Assembly: GCA_949710005.1 (NCBI GenBank)
Contig: OX453280.1
Location: forward strand, 13,525,758 to 13,589,757
Reading direction: 5' to 3'
Source: Ricordea florida
Lineage: Eukaryota; Cnidaria; Anthozoa; Corallimorpharia; Ricordeidae
Length of the DNA: 64,000 nucleotides
The position numbers and the translations under genes were made by a program. The notes under the pieces were generated by a model. That model was not told the DNA's origin. It searched no databases and saw only the letters and a program-made list of their open reading frames with translations. The stretch's first letter is position 1. The number at the start of each line of letters is the position of its first letter. This document shows positions 18,401-28,209 of the stretch, one piece after another.

Positions 18401-19097
18401 CTCCGAAAAGATGGACCTTCATCCTGTACTCAACAACGTTCTTCTTTGGATCCCCATCTTCCCACCATAGGAAGCGTAACAGGTCCCGATGGTCTTCCGT
18501 CACCATGAATTGATGAAACATGCTCTTGATGTCGGTCATGAATGCCACGCTTTCCCGTCGGAATCTACACAGAATCCCCAATAAAGTGTTCATTTGATCT
18601 GGGCCCTGCAGCAAGTAGTTGTTGAGGGACACACCTTCAAACTGTGCAGAACAATCAAAGACCACTCGGATCTGTTGCGGCTTTTTCGGGTGGTATACTC
18701 CTGTATGGGGGACATAGTTGACTCTTCCATCCCGTACCTTCAAGCGGTCTGCTGGTACTCTCTCTGCACACAAGGCAATCACATCTTTCATGAAGGCTCG
18801 ATAATCTTCGAGGTACTTTGGGTTTCTCTTGAATCTTGCTAGTAACTGATGCCATCTCTTGAAAGCTAGCTGACGGTTGAAAGGAAGAGAGATCTGATCC
18901 GACTTCAAAGGGAGTGGCATCTCGTAGTGACCGTCTGCTCTCTTGAAGATACCGTTCTCCAGGATAGTGAGAAATCTATGATCTTCTACTGAGTAAGGCT
19001 TCTTACTTGCAGAACTTTCTATAAAGTCTGACTCAAGAACTCTTAGAATCTTCTCTGGGTTGATGATTTCCTTGCCTTTGTTGAGAGCGCAAAGTGT
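15492..19097 (-). CDS. BEL/Pao Pol: reverse transcriptase, RNase H, integrase
   Basis: The frame is open from about 19097 down to 15492; the first in-frame ATG is 18920. Domains in order on the protein: BEL/Pao RT with the catalytic FYVDDGL and FGATSSPGCA segments; RNase H-like region with HHFSDASVEGYG and FWTDSDVVLGYI; integrase zinc region (HITALLIRFCHAKVNH, CISRCVTCRKL); integrase core with AVDFFGP, CDQGTNF and GGAWERL as the D,D,E residues; and a C-terminal region with WPLARVVEVYPSADG typical of DUF5641. The upstream part matches the gag-protease C-terminus, and a one-base frame change in 19043-19097 now separates them. BEL elements usually have one gag-pol frame, so this is a mutation or, less likely, a programmed frameshift. 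Confidence 0.9.
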   Translation of the reverse strand, partial: TLCALNKGKEIINPEKILRVLESDFIESSASKKPYSVEDHRFLTILENGIFKRADGHYEMPLPLKSDQISLPFNRQLAFKRWHQLLARFKRNPKYLEDYRAFMKDVIALCAERVPADRLKVRDGRVNYVPHTGVYHPKKPQQIRVVFDCSAQFEGVSLNNYLLQGPDQMNTLLGILCRFRRESVAFMTDIKSMFHQFMVTEDHRDLLRFLWWEDGDPKKNVVEYRMKVHLFGATSSPGCANFGLKRAADDGESEFGKEAASFIRDDFYVDDGLRSVATVEKAVALIKASKGICAKAGLKLHKITSNSRKVLEMIPLEERASGVKELDLDADPLPLERALGVMWCVENDSFKFRIELRDRPSTRRGILSTVSSIYDPSGYVAPVTLKGKQILQQMCKDKLEWDSPLPESLRPQWEKWRQDILNLEQLEIQRCFKPQNFGQIQASELHHFSDASVEGYGQCSYLRVVNTNNQVHCSFVVGKARVVPLKQITVPRLELTAATISARVSEFLRQELSYTDVKEYFWTDSDVVLGYINNDAKRFHVFVANRVQQIRDLTEPSSWLHVDTEVNPADHASRGLTASQLLQGSSWLTGPEFLWESGPFQPKKTRGHPVDENDPEVKKAHVFNTHAEGSITQALRPFRSDRLHHISSWQRVLKVVAICLRLKTKLVSRELKSSSHRQTSATNDKTVLKVAVTVAELQAAEKEVLKIVQREQFHEEIQVLERLKLVGEATDRNTARQRNIAIRRSSCLYRLDPFLDEDDLIRVGGRIKRANLPFGTKHPVVLPRKSHITALLIRFCHAKVNHMGRGITHNELRQRGYWAVGGSSAVSNCISRCVTCRKLRGCLQFQKMADLPADRVEPSPPFSYCAVDFFGPFLIKEKRSEVKRYGVIFTCMASRSVHLEMANSLNTSSFINALCRFLNRRGPIRQLRCDQGTNFMGARNELKAALKELDQERLREYLVENGSDWIPFETNTPHSSHMGGAWERLIRTIRSALETLLLNAGTHLNDEAFRTFLTEAECIVNSRPLTTNYLNDPDASEPLTPSHLLTLKPKVVIPPPGKFQRADLYSRMWWRKVQYLANEFWLRWRREFLQSLQTRDKWNHSRRNLSVGDIVISKEDDSARNQWPLARVVEVYPSADGCVRKVKIMMANGELDKNGKRQKPPTFLNRPIHKLVLLLPCEESDVTVENNRKTEEFPNEEPTSQ

Positions 19098-21732
19098 TCA
19101 TAGGTTTCACTAACCACTACCTTGTTGCACACTCCTTCGTTCTTGGCACTATCAGATGTAGACTTGCAAACCTTGCCGATTATACCCCATCCCAGTAGGG
19201 ACCTCTGACCATACGGGTCATCTTCACCTCCCACGAGAACTTCTCTGGGCCTGACAACACTAGGGCAATCATTTCCAATAAGCAAGGAGACCTCCACATT
19301 GGGGTCATACGGCATGAGTTTGTTAGCAATAGGGCGTAGATGTTCCCACTGTTGGGCAACTCTGGCCTTGGGAATCTGTGACCGGCTGGATGGAATGGCA
19401 CCTCGTTTGAACAACATTGGCAACTTCACTACATGTTCCCTTTGATAATCCAACACTTCAACTCCATAAATACGGTTGCTTGAAATATGTACATTTCTCT
19501 CTTGTACTGTGGTCAGCAGTAGATCAGTTGGTGGGCCTTGCAAGTCCAGTTGATCACAAAGACCTTGTGACACAAAACTCACGTTAGACTGGTCATCCAA
19601 TACTGCATACTGTAAGACTTCTTTACAGGGTTCACTTGCACGTCTGACCCACACTGGTACAATCATGGCATGGTCCAAACCACCCTCCTGTTCTGGGATT
19701 GTACAAACATTTGTACAGCTCGAAATGCTCTCACCAGAGGCTTTCTGCTGATGGAGGCAGGTAGGATGAATTCCAGAACAAATGCGGCATACAAGTTTGT
19801 TCTTACAGGAGGCTACTTGATGTTGGCTGTTAGAGGCACATCCAAAGCACAGAAATTTCTTGAAGAAAAAGTCTTTCTTTTCCTTGAAGGGCATGACTGC
19901 GAACGTCTTACACTTGTCAAGGTGATGACTCTCCTTGCAAAACTGACAGGCATGAGAGCCTTCCTTTTTACCATGTTCCTGATTCCTCGAATTCTTCATT
20001 GGTTCTGATGCTTGAGTTGCAAACGAATTGCCATCTGTTCTCTTGAAAGGCCTTCTCATAGGAGTACCAGTGTTGGCATTTTCCTTGGTCTTTGGTAGCT
20101 CTTCCAGCTCGGGGATGTTTGCCCTCTCAGCACATTCCCTCACAAATGCAGCAAATTGTAGAAAAGGGGGATAGGAACCATCTCCTTTTGAAACTCTGTA
20201 TTTCTGTACTATTCCTCTCCACTTACTCTGGATATGAGGGGGTAACTTGGCCAGAATCCTAACATTTTCCTTGGCAAAGTCTAACACTGCTAAGCTGGGG
20301 GTAGTTTCCCTGGCAACACTGATCTTTTGGAGAAAGTCAGATAGATCTCTTAGAGCTTCTGCATCGCGTGTACTAATCTTTGGCCAATTGTCTAGTTTGT
20401 TTATGAATGCTGACCCCACCACATTGCAGTTGCCATACCTCTCTTGCAGCAAAGTTCTAGCAGACTGATAGGCATCTTCAGTACCAATCAAAATGTACTG
20501 TTCAACAATTTGTTTTGGCTTTCCAGATACATACTGATTCAAGAAGTTCAATTTCGTTTGTGCATCCATAAACTTGGAATCGATCAAGGCGCAAAAGGAA
20601 CTGTTCCATGAAGGATACTGTAAGGGATCTCCATGGAAAACTGGGATTGATATTCTTGGTAGCTGTCCTGAAATAGCTAATTGCCTGTTAACTAGGTTTT
20701 GTTCCATGGTAGCAGCCACCAGCCTGTTACTTGTTTCTACTAGCTTATCCATGCATTTCTCTAGGATGCCAGACTGTGGTATGAAGGGTGTTACATGAGG
20801 GCTAAGTGTACTATGTGTGGCATGGTCTACACCAGGGGAACTAACTGTTGGTTGAACTTTGTCGACTTGAGAAGAAGAATGGATTGGATACTGGTGAGGA
20901 GTTTGATCAATGTTATTTCTGTTTGGTAGGGATCTAAAGAATTTGTCCATGTCCTTTTCTTTGTCAATGGGAGGAACAGAGCCCAGGTCCTGCTCAGATT
21001 CAATCGTTTCTTCTCTCTCTGCTAACTTACACATATTAAGTCTAGCTTGATTCTGAGCGAGTTCGCTCTTAATGCCTAGTTCTTCCAACGTTTCTTGTTG
21101 TTCTAACTTCATCAACTCTACTCTTTTGTTTTCTATTTTCAACCTTTTTTCCTCCTCTACAAAGGCTAGCTTAACCTTCAAGGCAGCTTCTTCCTTTTGC
21201 AACTGAAGTCTTTCTCCCTTAACACTGCTAATAGGACCGAGTTTTGATGTAACACTTCTAACTCTACCCTTTTCGGACCCATTACTTGACCTCATTGAGA
21301 TAGCAGAACCGGTTTCAGTTTTCTGTTGTTCAATGAATTCCAGATGTTTAATTTCTGCTCTAATATCAGACTCAAAATTCAACCATTCTCGGTCAGCTCG
21401 TTCGACTACTCTTCCAATCTCTTCGAAGTTTTCATTAGGGCTTTCAAACAGCTTAGCTTCATCGACAATATCTTGAAATTCTGCATGGAGAACTTGAGCC
21501 TCACTTAGCTGGTGTTTAAATACATTAACATCAACTGACTGGCCTCTCTTCAGTAGAGTACCTCAAATCACCTTGACCAGATCAGATCTTTTGGACTTAA
21601 GATTACTCGTCTTCAAGTCCAGCTGATATCTGTATCCTTTCTCTGTCAAAGTTCGTTTCCTTTTTTCTTCGATGTCTACAGTCTCGAGAACATTCTCTTG
21701 AACACTTCCACGTGCAACTTGCACTTCCCCAT
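19043..21732 (-). pseudogene. BEL/Pao Gag-protease, interrupted and with premature stop
   Basis: Contains a charged coiled-coil N-terminal region, a DUF1759-type Gag region (ISIPVFHGDPLQYPSWNSSF and following), two cysteine/histidine clusters (CQFCKESHHLDKC; CFGCASNSQHQVASC ... CRICSGIHPTC), and a DUF1758/A17-type aspartic protease region (AVLDDQSNVSFVS). An in-frame TGA at 21565-21563 breaks the N-terminal part, and the true start is ATG 25863-25861, now separated by the 4.1-kb transposon at 21733-25833. Frame counting across the AT duplication keeps the phase. The gene's end runs into the pol frame after a frameshift at 19043-19097. Confidence 0.88.
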
Positions 21733-21809
21733 ACACCGATTCAGGCTATTACCGGAAGTTGCATAAAAGCGAGGCCTAAGGGCCCTGGTCGAAACTTACA
21801 GAGTGAAAC

Positions 21810-24067
21810 ATGGTGGACGAAAGGGCACTTAAACAGATCAGTTTAAACCTTACACCAAACGATATACCGTGTTCAAGCGTTGAAAATGTAGAGAATATAA
21901 GCAAATGGACGATACCCCAGTTAAAATTCTGGTTGAAGTGTAGGAATCTAAATCAACAAGGATCAAAAAAGGATCTCGTGGAAAAGTAAGCATCGGTGAC
22001 ATTAAATATTTGATTCGGGTTGTAAGTCACATAGAACCTAAGCAGTGGCCTTTTTTCCCCAGAGTCAAAACATTCAACTCGAACCCTTTCTACAGGGACA
22101 AAGTTTATGATCCTGATCCTGATAGAAGCTACACGAAGGCAAAGCTTGACCAACTGAAGCGGTCAAATGATTCAGTAGCTAACACGCGCAGCCAAACAAG
22201 CTTAAGTGATTCGCCTTTTGATAACTTCCCGCCAGACGAGTCCACGCTATTTTCTGAAGACTTTGCTGCTTTACCACCATTTGTACCGATGGACGCTTTT
22301 GAACAAGTTAAGAACTCTGGAAAATCAGTTAAGAAGTTTGCCAATGCAGATGCTGTGATAAACTCAAATGACAAGGGCCTTCGAATGATGACCTTTGTGC
22401 ATGATTTACAAGTTTACCACAACGTAGAGAAAAGTCTTCTATATTTGCGCGCTTGCTGTTGGGCTTCCTATAAAAGGAATGTTAAGTACAAGGTAAAATT
22501 GGTTCTTAACCAAGAGGGAACTCCCAAAATTGTTGCAGCCAAGTGTGACAGACAGTGTCCTGCTTCTAATAGTGAATGTTGCTGCCATGTGATGGCAGTG
22601 ATTTGGAAGCTTGAGGACATGACACGAAAGTCAGAGCTAACAAATTCTAGCGTTGACAGCCTACCATGTACGTCTAAACCAAGACAATGGGGAAAAGGGC
22701 ACAAGCGAGAAGTTGAGTTCCATCCTGTGATGGCATGCAATATAGTTAAGCCAAGGCATGCCTCTGACCTACCTGGGAGAAAAAGAAGAGGTGTGCAATC
22801 CCAATTTTATGATCCTAGACCAGAGAAATTTCAGAAACTCGATGTAGATGGTATGTTAAAGCTTAAGAATGATCTTCAGAGCATAAATCCTAAAATACCT
22901 TTTGCAGCAATGCTACCAGAGGGAAGATCTATTTCAACAGTTAAAACCATAGTTGGAACTGTTGCCTATGGTTCAATAATTCACAAGCAACTTCAGCAAT
23001 TTACGTCTGTAACTTCTTGCAGTACTAGCAGCCCTTCCAGTGCTCAAAGAACTTTGACTCTTATCTGCAATTGCCCACCCACACCAACTACCCAAGAACA
23101 AGAACATGCACAATCCAATGATGAGATATCTGATCCCTCCTCTCTGGTACAAGGGGAATCACATATGGCAGATATTTCTGATCTTCAAATATCCCCTACT
23201 GATGGAGAACCAGTTTCCCAAGACTGCTCCCAAGTACAAGAAAGGTTGCAATCAACAGATAATTTGCCCCTCACACAAGTGCAACAACAGTCAATACAAT
23301 TTGAAACATTTATTGAAACACTTACAGATGGGCAAAAGGAGATTGAAAATGCAACAAGAGGGCAATCAGTCAATCCTGTTTGGTTTGAACAAAAGCAAAA
23401 CAGGATAACTGCTAGTATCTGTAAAGATGTCTATTCTCATATGAACAGCCAAAGGTCAAAGATACCAGAAAGCCTCATTAAAAAAATAACAACAAAAGGG
23501 AAACCCCACAAGAATGTGAGCTATTTACAAGCTAAAGGCCTTAATTATAAAAGTAAAGGATTGATATATGGTATTGAAAATGAGTCAGTTGCAGCAAGTT
23601 TGTACGAAGAGTACTTGTTAACATTGCCAGATGTAAAAGCAGTCACAGTTCAAGAAGTTGGCCTAATTGTGGACATAGACAATACTGTTCTTGCAGCAAG
23701 CCCTGATAGAATTGCAACAGTTCACTACCAAAATGGTAATACCGAGATACGAAATGTCGAAATAAAATGCCTTGAGTCAAAGCAGGATGTTTCACCAGAG
23801 GTTGCCATCAAGGATCATCAAAAAGAAACAAGTTTTCCATTCACAGAGAAAAACTCTCTTTATGAAGTGAACGAAAAACATAAATATTGGTTTCAGTCTC
23901 AGATGCAGATGGGAATAACTAAGCTTCCATTGACTGATTTTGTTATTTTTACCAGCTTACAATTTCCCATTTTGGTTCTAAAGGTCACATTCTCATCAAG
24001 ATGGCAATATGAAATAAAACCAAAATTACTTGCATTTCATGAGAAATATATTAAAGACAGGAGATGA
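21810..24067 (+). CDS. SAP / SWIM zinc finger / YqaJ-type exonuclease protein of the DNA transposon
   Basis: The main frame is continuous from about 21986 to 24067. Upstream, ATG 21810 opens a segment with a SAP-like stretch (WTIPQLKFWLKCRNLNQQGSKKDLVEK) that stops at a TAA after an AAAA run at 21981-21985. A one-base loss there, or a very short intron, would explain the break. Domains: SWIM finger (CDRQCPA then CCCHVMAVIW, about residues 175-200 of the main frame); a long linker with Ser/Gln-rich repeats; then a lambda-exonuclease/YqaJ core (RITAS, YGIENESVAASLYEEYL, ASPDRIA, VEIKCLES, YWFQSQMQMGI), where D, E and K of the nuclease site are visible. Probable role: DNA processing during transposition. 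Intactness downstream suggests fairly recent activity. Confidence 0.82.
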
Positions 24068-24272
24068 CTAAAGCTTAGCATTGCCAGCAAAAATCTCAAC
24101 TTAACATGAGGAAAAGCAAGCCTCAAAGTGAGTTCATAAAGAAACTTGCAGCACTATGAAACTACTAATGTATTGTCTGAGGATTTGAATGCTTTTAGCT
24201 TGATGTTGTGTTTAAGTGTTCTTCAAATACAAAGTTCTGCACAAACTAGAAGTAGAGTATTAAATAGTTATT

Positions 24273-25754
24273 TTAAATAGAAATGATTGGATTTTGAAAG
24301 TTGACTAACAATGCACACACAGTCCAGATCTGATTTATGGAGCCAAAGCTGGAGAGAGGCAGAACTTGATTGAAAATATTCCAAGCCTTTATCCGCTTTA
24401 TTCCTCTTTCGACATGTATTCTTACATTGGCTATGCTCATTGTTTCAAAACATTGACCTTCAGTAAACTGGTCAGATGCAGAAAATCTCTTTGGAGGAAT
24501 ATATAGACTCCCTCCTCTGAGAGCAATCAGTTCATGGATTTCAAAGCCTTTGTCAGCAAGATATTGATCTCCTTGTTCAATGAGTTGACAAAAATCACTC
24601 CTTTGTATGATTTCTTTGTCACTGATCCTTCCTGGATATAATTGGCTCACAAAGGTAATCCAGCCACTTGGTGAAATGCAAACTAGCCCCTTAAATGTGT
24701 CATGTGACTTATAGTCAGAATACATTTCTGAGTGCTTCTGATAATCCTTGGGTAATTCACATTTCAGTTCAGTGCAGTCAAGAATTCCTCTTACACTTTC
24801 ATATCTTCCCTTAAATGATTCTGGCAAGTGCTGCTTTACCTTCTCTTTTGAAGGCCATACAGGCAAACTGCCCAAAAGAATGTAAAGGTAGTTTGCCCAA
24901 GTGATAACAATATCAGAGACAGTGCCTACAGACACGTTGAATCTATGCGCCAAGTCACGCTCAAATAATCCAAGTCGAACCCTTGTCAGAAACAGCCACA
25001 ACTGATCAATTGGTTGTATTTCTCGTTTTCGTTGTTTTTCTTTCTTCTGACCTTGCAAGAAAGGAAATGCAGTGTCTGGAAGGTCTCCATTTACTTTGAA
25101 TCGTGCCTGGTTCCAACTAAGTAGCGACTCGGCACTCGGTTTCACAAAGTTCCAGAATGCTATCAAGGATTCGTAAGACTGAAATCCTGTGTAGAAAAAT
25201 ATATCGTCATCATTGGAGCTAAAACGTTCTAGGGAGAATTTTGAAAGGGATAACTTTTCCGTGAGTTTACAAATCTCGGCAAGTAAGTCTCTCTCTTGTG
25301 GTTTATCTTCTGACTCTTTCTCCCTACGGTTGTTCTCTGAAGTGTAATTCACTACATCCGGAAGATGCTTCATTTCCAATGGGCCAGCAACTGAAATTCG
25401 ACGTTTTTTACCGTCTCGAACATTTGCTCTCTCGGACCTCTCACTCCCTTTGTCGTGATCCACCGTCCAAGGAAAAATAGAAGGAACTGCATTCCTAACA
25501 AGATCATGTCTACTGCCAGTTAAAGATTTTTTATAATCGTTCAAGGTGAAATGTTCGGAACAGCAGAAGAGTGATGTATTAGAAGCGAATTTTTCGTCAC
25601 TACGTTTCATCCTTACCATCCATATTTTTCTCTGACTTTGGTCTCGTGGAAAAGCGTGGAAAATGAGGTCTTTCCGATTATCAGAACGATTTTTACACAG
25701 CGCTGCAGCGCAGCATTTGTGACCGGTTTTATTTCTGTCCCTTTCGTCCGTCAT
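24273..25754 (-). CDS. THAP-domain DDE transposase, 493 aa
   Basis: N-terminal THAP zinc finger (about residues 14-95: CCAAALCKNR..., HAFPRD, the later C and H in FCCSEHF, and the AVPSIF end motif), then a linker with basic KKRR patch, an HTH_Tnp_4-like helix-turn-helix (about 250-300: FERDLAHRFNVSVGTVSDIVITW) and a DDE_Tnp_4 catalytic domain. Its acidic residues are visible in ILDCTELKC, YLADKGF and RIHVERGIKRIK. Length is typical for cnidarian transposases of this type. The frame is uninterrupted and starts near the right TIR, so the transposon may have been autonomous when it inserted. Confidence 0.88.
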   Translation of the reverse strand: MTDERDRNKTGHKCCAAALCKNRSDNRKDLIFHAFPRDQSQRKIWMVRMKRSDEKFASNTSLFCCSEHFTLNDYKKSLTGSRHDLVRNAVPSIFPWTVDHDKGSERSERANVRDGKKRRISVAGPLEMKHLPDVVNYTSENNRREKESEDKPQERDLLAEICKLTEKLSLSKFSLERFSSNDDDIFFYTGFQSYESLIAFWNFVKPSAESLLSWNQARFKVNGDLPDTAFPFLQGQKKEKQRKREIQPIDQLWLFLTRVRLGLFERDLAHRFNVSVGTVSDIVITWANYLYILLGSLPVWPSKEKVKQHLPESFKGRYESVRGILDCTELKCELPKDYQKHSEMYSDYKSHDTFKGLVCISPSGWITFVSQLYPGRISDKEIIQRSDFCQLIEQGDQYLADKGFEIHELIALRGGSLYIPPKRFSASDQFTEGQCFETMSIANVRIHVERGIKRIKAWNIFNQVLPLSSFGSINQIWTVCALLVNFQNPIISI

Positions 25755-25835
25755 ATTTTTTGAGATTGGCGCCTTTCCGAGGGCCCTTAGACCTCGCTTT
25801 CATGCAACTTCCGGTAATAGCCTGAATCGGTGTAT

Positions 25836-25863
25836 CGGAATTCGCATCCTCGCGGTCGGACAT
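25836..25863 (-). pseudogene. First codons of BEL gag, separated by transposon
   Basis: ATG at 25863-25861 opens MSDREDANS on the minus strand just inside the 5' LTR. The frame is in phase with the gag frame at 21730 and below when the AT duplication is counted once. This places the nested transposon about ten codons into gag. Confidence 0.75.
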
Positions 25864-25900
25864 TACGACTGTACTTTCAGTGTAGTTAAACGACTGTTAT

Positions 25901-26717
25901 TGTGGCTGGCCTCCCGTGCATCACTCGACTACTCACGGGAAGAGTTGCGGTAACCTAAACGTTGTCATTCACAAGAATAACTGCTGGACGACTTGTCTTT
26001 ACACTTTCTTTAATGATCTTGAGATAACAATCTGTAGGGTGCGTACACAAAATACAGGGGCACCCAACGAGAATATAGTTCAAAACCACTTAAACATAGC
26101 ATGTTAAAGTGTCTTAGTATTTAAAAGGTATATATAAGCATATTTTTATCCCCTAAAATTTTTTAATCTGTTCGGATTTCCTAGCTGAAAGTCTTGTGAT
26201 CCGAAAATTATAGCGATCAAAACTTACCTTTTCGAAAATTTCAGCCAGAAAAAAGGCTCCCGAAAATTCTAGGTGACCATTTTACGTTAAAAGTCCGTTA
26301 AAAATGGGCAATAATACCATTTTTTAGATGTTCGAAAATCCTAGGAGAGGCAAACAAGCGAGAATTTTTTTTAGCAAATGTTCCGAAAATTCTAGATCTC
26401 AATCGTCTTCCGAACAGATATTTTCCGAAAATTGACGTTGGGTGCCCCTGAAAATATGACTACGAGTAGAATAGGCCAGAAATAACGAAGAAAATGGCAC
26501 CTTAGGGTTTCACTGAAAAGTTCTTACCGTTTAGGCCTTAAAACGTTGGTCCTGAAGATCCGATGGGCATTGATTACATGGATACAAACTCAAAAAACTA
26601 CTTGACATAAAACGAACTGTAAAAAAAGGCAAACAACATGGCCGCATGCAAATCTGGCGTGGCTGCTTATGCGGTATCCACCGCTGACCAACTTTTCTGC
26701 ATAAAGCTGCAGTAACA
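25901..26717 (-). repeat. BEL 5' LTR (right) with internal MITE
   Basis: Same termini as the left LTR. The interior is broken at 26055-26450 by a 396-bp insert flanked by AAAATA repeats; without it and one repeat copy the length is 415 bp, equal to the other LTR. Confidence 0.9.
26055..26450. mobile_element. 396-bp MITE with CAGGGGCACCCAACG termini
   Basis: Starts CAGGGGCACCCAACG and ends with its exact reverse complement, flanked by AAAATA (26049-26054 and 26451-26456). The uninterrupted LTR at 14954 shows a single copy of that site, so this is a clean empty/filled pair. CAGGGG-type ends recall hAT MITEs, but the duplication I can read is 6 bp, not 8, so the superfamily is left open. No coding capacity. 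Confidence 0.88.
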
Positions 26718-28197
26718 CTAATCTAAGTAAGTTTGAATATGGTGGGTAAATGAGATGGCGTTCAATAACAGTGATGTCTTATGATGATCCAACTGGGGAG
26801 ACGTGGACAAGTGATCTACCCCAGAATTTGAAAAATAGTTTAGACAATGATTTGGGTTTGAAGAGTATAAAAGTAAGCTCCTTCCCCAATAGTTTGACTT
26901 TCACGAATGCGCTGTCGCTATATGCAATACCATCAGTTAATTTTGATGAATTTGCTACTGATGTTACTAAATTATTTACCTCGTTGGATATCTATGTTTC
27001 AAAGAATCAGAAATTTACTGCCGAAATAAAGAATGTATTCAAATCTCAGGTTATTAGTTTCAAATCAGCAAAACAAAGTCGAAAATTGTTGAATGGTCCT
27101 GATATTAATTATTGGCCTCAACAGCTCAATTTTGCTGTTTGGTGTGCGACTTCGGGTTGTGGAGTAAGTCCGTTTGAGAGCTTGAATTACCCCCAAAGTT
27201 GTGAATAGCTTCATTAAGTTTCACAGCTATTTCACCATTAGACGGATATTGTATGAATTGCGTGTACCACTACCCGATGAACAGCCATTCAGCATCTCAA
27301 ATGATCCATATAACAAGGTTAATTATCAAAGATTATGCCGAGAATTTGGGTTACCGGATAATGTGGATTTCAGATATAAAGGTGGTAGGAATCATGGCCT
27401 GGGTGATATATTTTTGGATTATGGTGAGGGATATCATGGAAAGGGTGGTGGACACCAAAATGTGCATATGATTAGAAGTTATGACACAGAGGCGAATAAG
27501 TGGCCTGATGATGGGAAAAAATTCTCTGATGAGGGTGGAAAAGCAAGTGATGGTAATCTCATCTCTTTTATTTGCAATGATGATTTCTCTGGATTCAAAT
27601 ATTCTTGGTTTATACCAACTAGTGGAAAAGGCCTAACAAAAGCTGGATTGGGGAGATTGTGAAGCTTTCGTTTATTGCGTATTGGGTTCACAAGGTAATA
27701 CAAGGAATTCTATCGTTGGAAATGGAGGTGGAGCTATCGAAACACAGCAAGAATTTTTGACTTTATTTGAATCTAGTGTGATTAAAAACGATATTACAAA
27801 TTCGGTACAAAGATATCAGCTAGCCACCCAAGAAGCGAAATTAAGGTTGAATCTCGCTATTGCTCCCGGTGTATGGTTAATGCCGAGTAATATGATTATA
27901 AATACTGAAAGTGTCGTTGGTTACAACAATAAGTTAATGAAAGCGACTAGTGACATGACTTTTGGAGTGAATCTGAATGTAAATCAAGAAATGAAATCTG
28001 TTGGAATAAAACATAATTTAGGTTCTTCAAAAGTTGTGTCACCACATAACATACCTCAGTCGAATATAGCTGGGGTAAATAAAGATGAAAATACTAAAAC
28101 TACACCAAAGCCAGACGTGACCCCTATAAAGCATGAAATTAATCTTACCGTGTTGACAGTTATCATGAGCGGATTAGCGTGGTATCTATTTCGATAA
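26718..28197 (+). pseudogene. C-terminal bulk of P2's 509-aa-type gene
   Basis: Resumes after the BEL element and follows the P3 protein through SYDDPTGETW-like, WPQQLNFAVWCATSGCG, FTIRRILYELRVPLPDEQPF, GLGDIFLDYG, PGVWLMPSNMIINTES and the C-terminal anchor GLAWYLFR (stop 28195-28197). At least two frameshifts (near 27190 and 27660) and a damaged segment at 26723-26755 break it. Six bases past the stop is the target site of P3. Confidence 0.85.
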
Positions 28198-28209
28198 CCT
28201 TTCACATGA

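Larger units (their letters stand above)
21733..25833. mobile_element. ISL2EU-like DNA transposon with 54-bp TIRs, AT duplication
   Basis: Near-perfect inverted termini (21733-21786 and 25780-25833) beginning ACACCGATTCAGGCTATTACC, flanked by AT (21731-21732 and 25834-25835). It carries two genes in convergent orientation: a SWIM/YqaJ exonuclease gene (+) and a THAP/DDE transposase gene (-). From general knowledge, the pairing of a DDE transposase with a YqaJ-type nuclease and a 2-bp duplication fits the ISL2EU superfamily; PIF/Harbinger is the alternative but duplicates 3 bp. It sits inside the BEL gag gene. Confidence 0.88.
14954..26717 (-). mobile_element. BEL/Pao LTR retrotransposon, full structure, minus orientation
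   Basis: Direct repeats of 415 bp (left 14954-15368; right 25901-26717 once a 396-bp insert is removed) start TG and end CA and are flanked by the 5-bp duplication CTAAT (14949-14953 and 26718-26722). Between them, on the minus strand, lie a gag-protease frame and an RT/RNaseH/integrase frame of BEL/Pao type. In minus orientation the right LTR is the 5' LTR. A purine-rich tract (AGAGGAG on the minus strand) abuts the left (3') LTR. The element carries a nested DNA transposon in gag and a MITE in the 5' LTR, and has a premature stop and a frameshift, so it is inactive. The LTRs still look nearly identical by eye. Confidence 0.93.

Noticed and set aside
15381..18842. Plus-strand genes within the BEL pol region
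   Set aside because: All are antisense to a continuous RT-RNaseH-integrase frame with recognisable catalytic motifs.
22010..22012. TTG as the true start of the YqaJ protein
   Set aside because: The frame extends upstream and an ATG with a SAP-like domain at 21810 lies one frame off after an A-run; a frameshift or tiny intron is more plausible than a TTG start in an animal transposon.
25864..25900. A tRNA primer-binding site just inside the BEL 5' LTR
   Set aside because: The minus-strand sequence next to the LTR (ATAACAGTCG...) does not start TGG and matches no tRNA 3' end that I can name.
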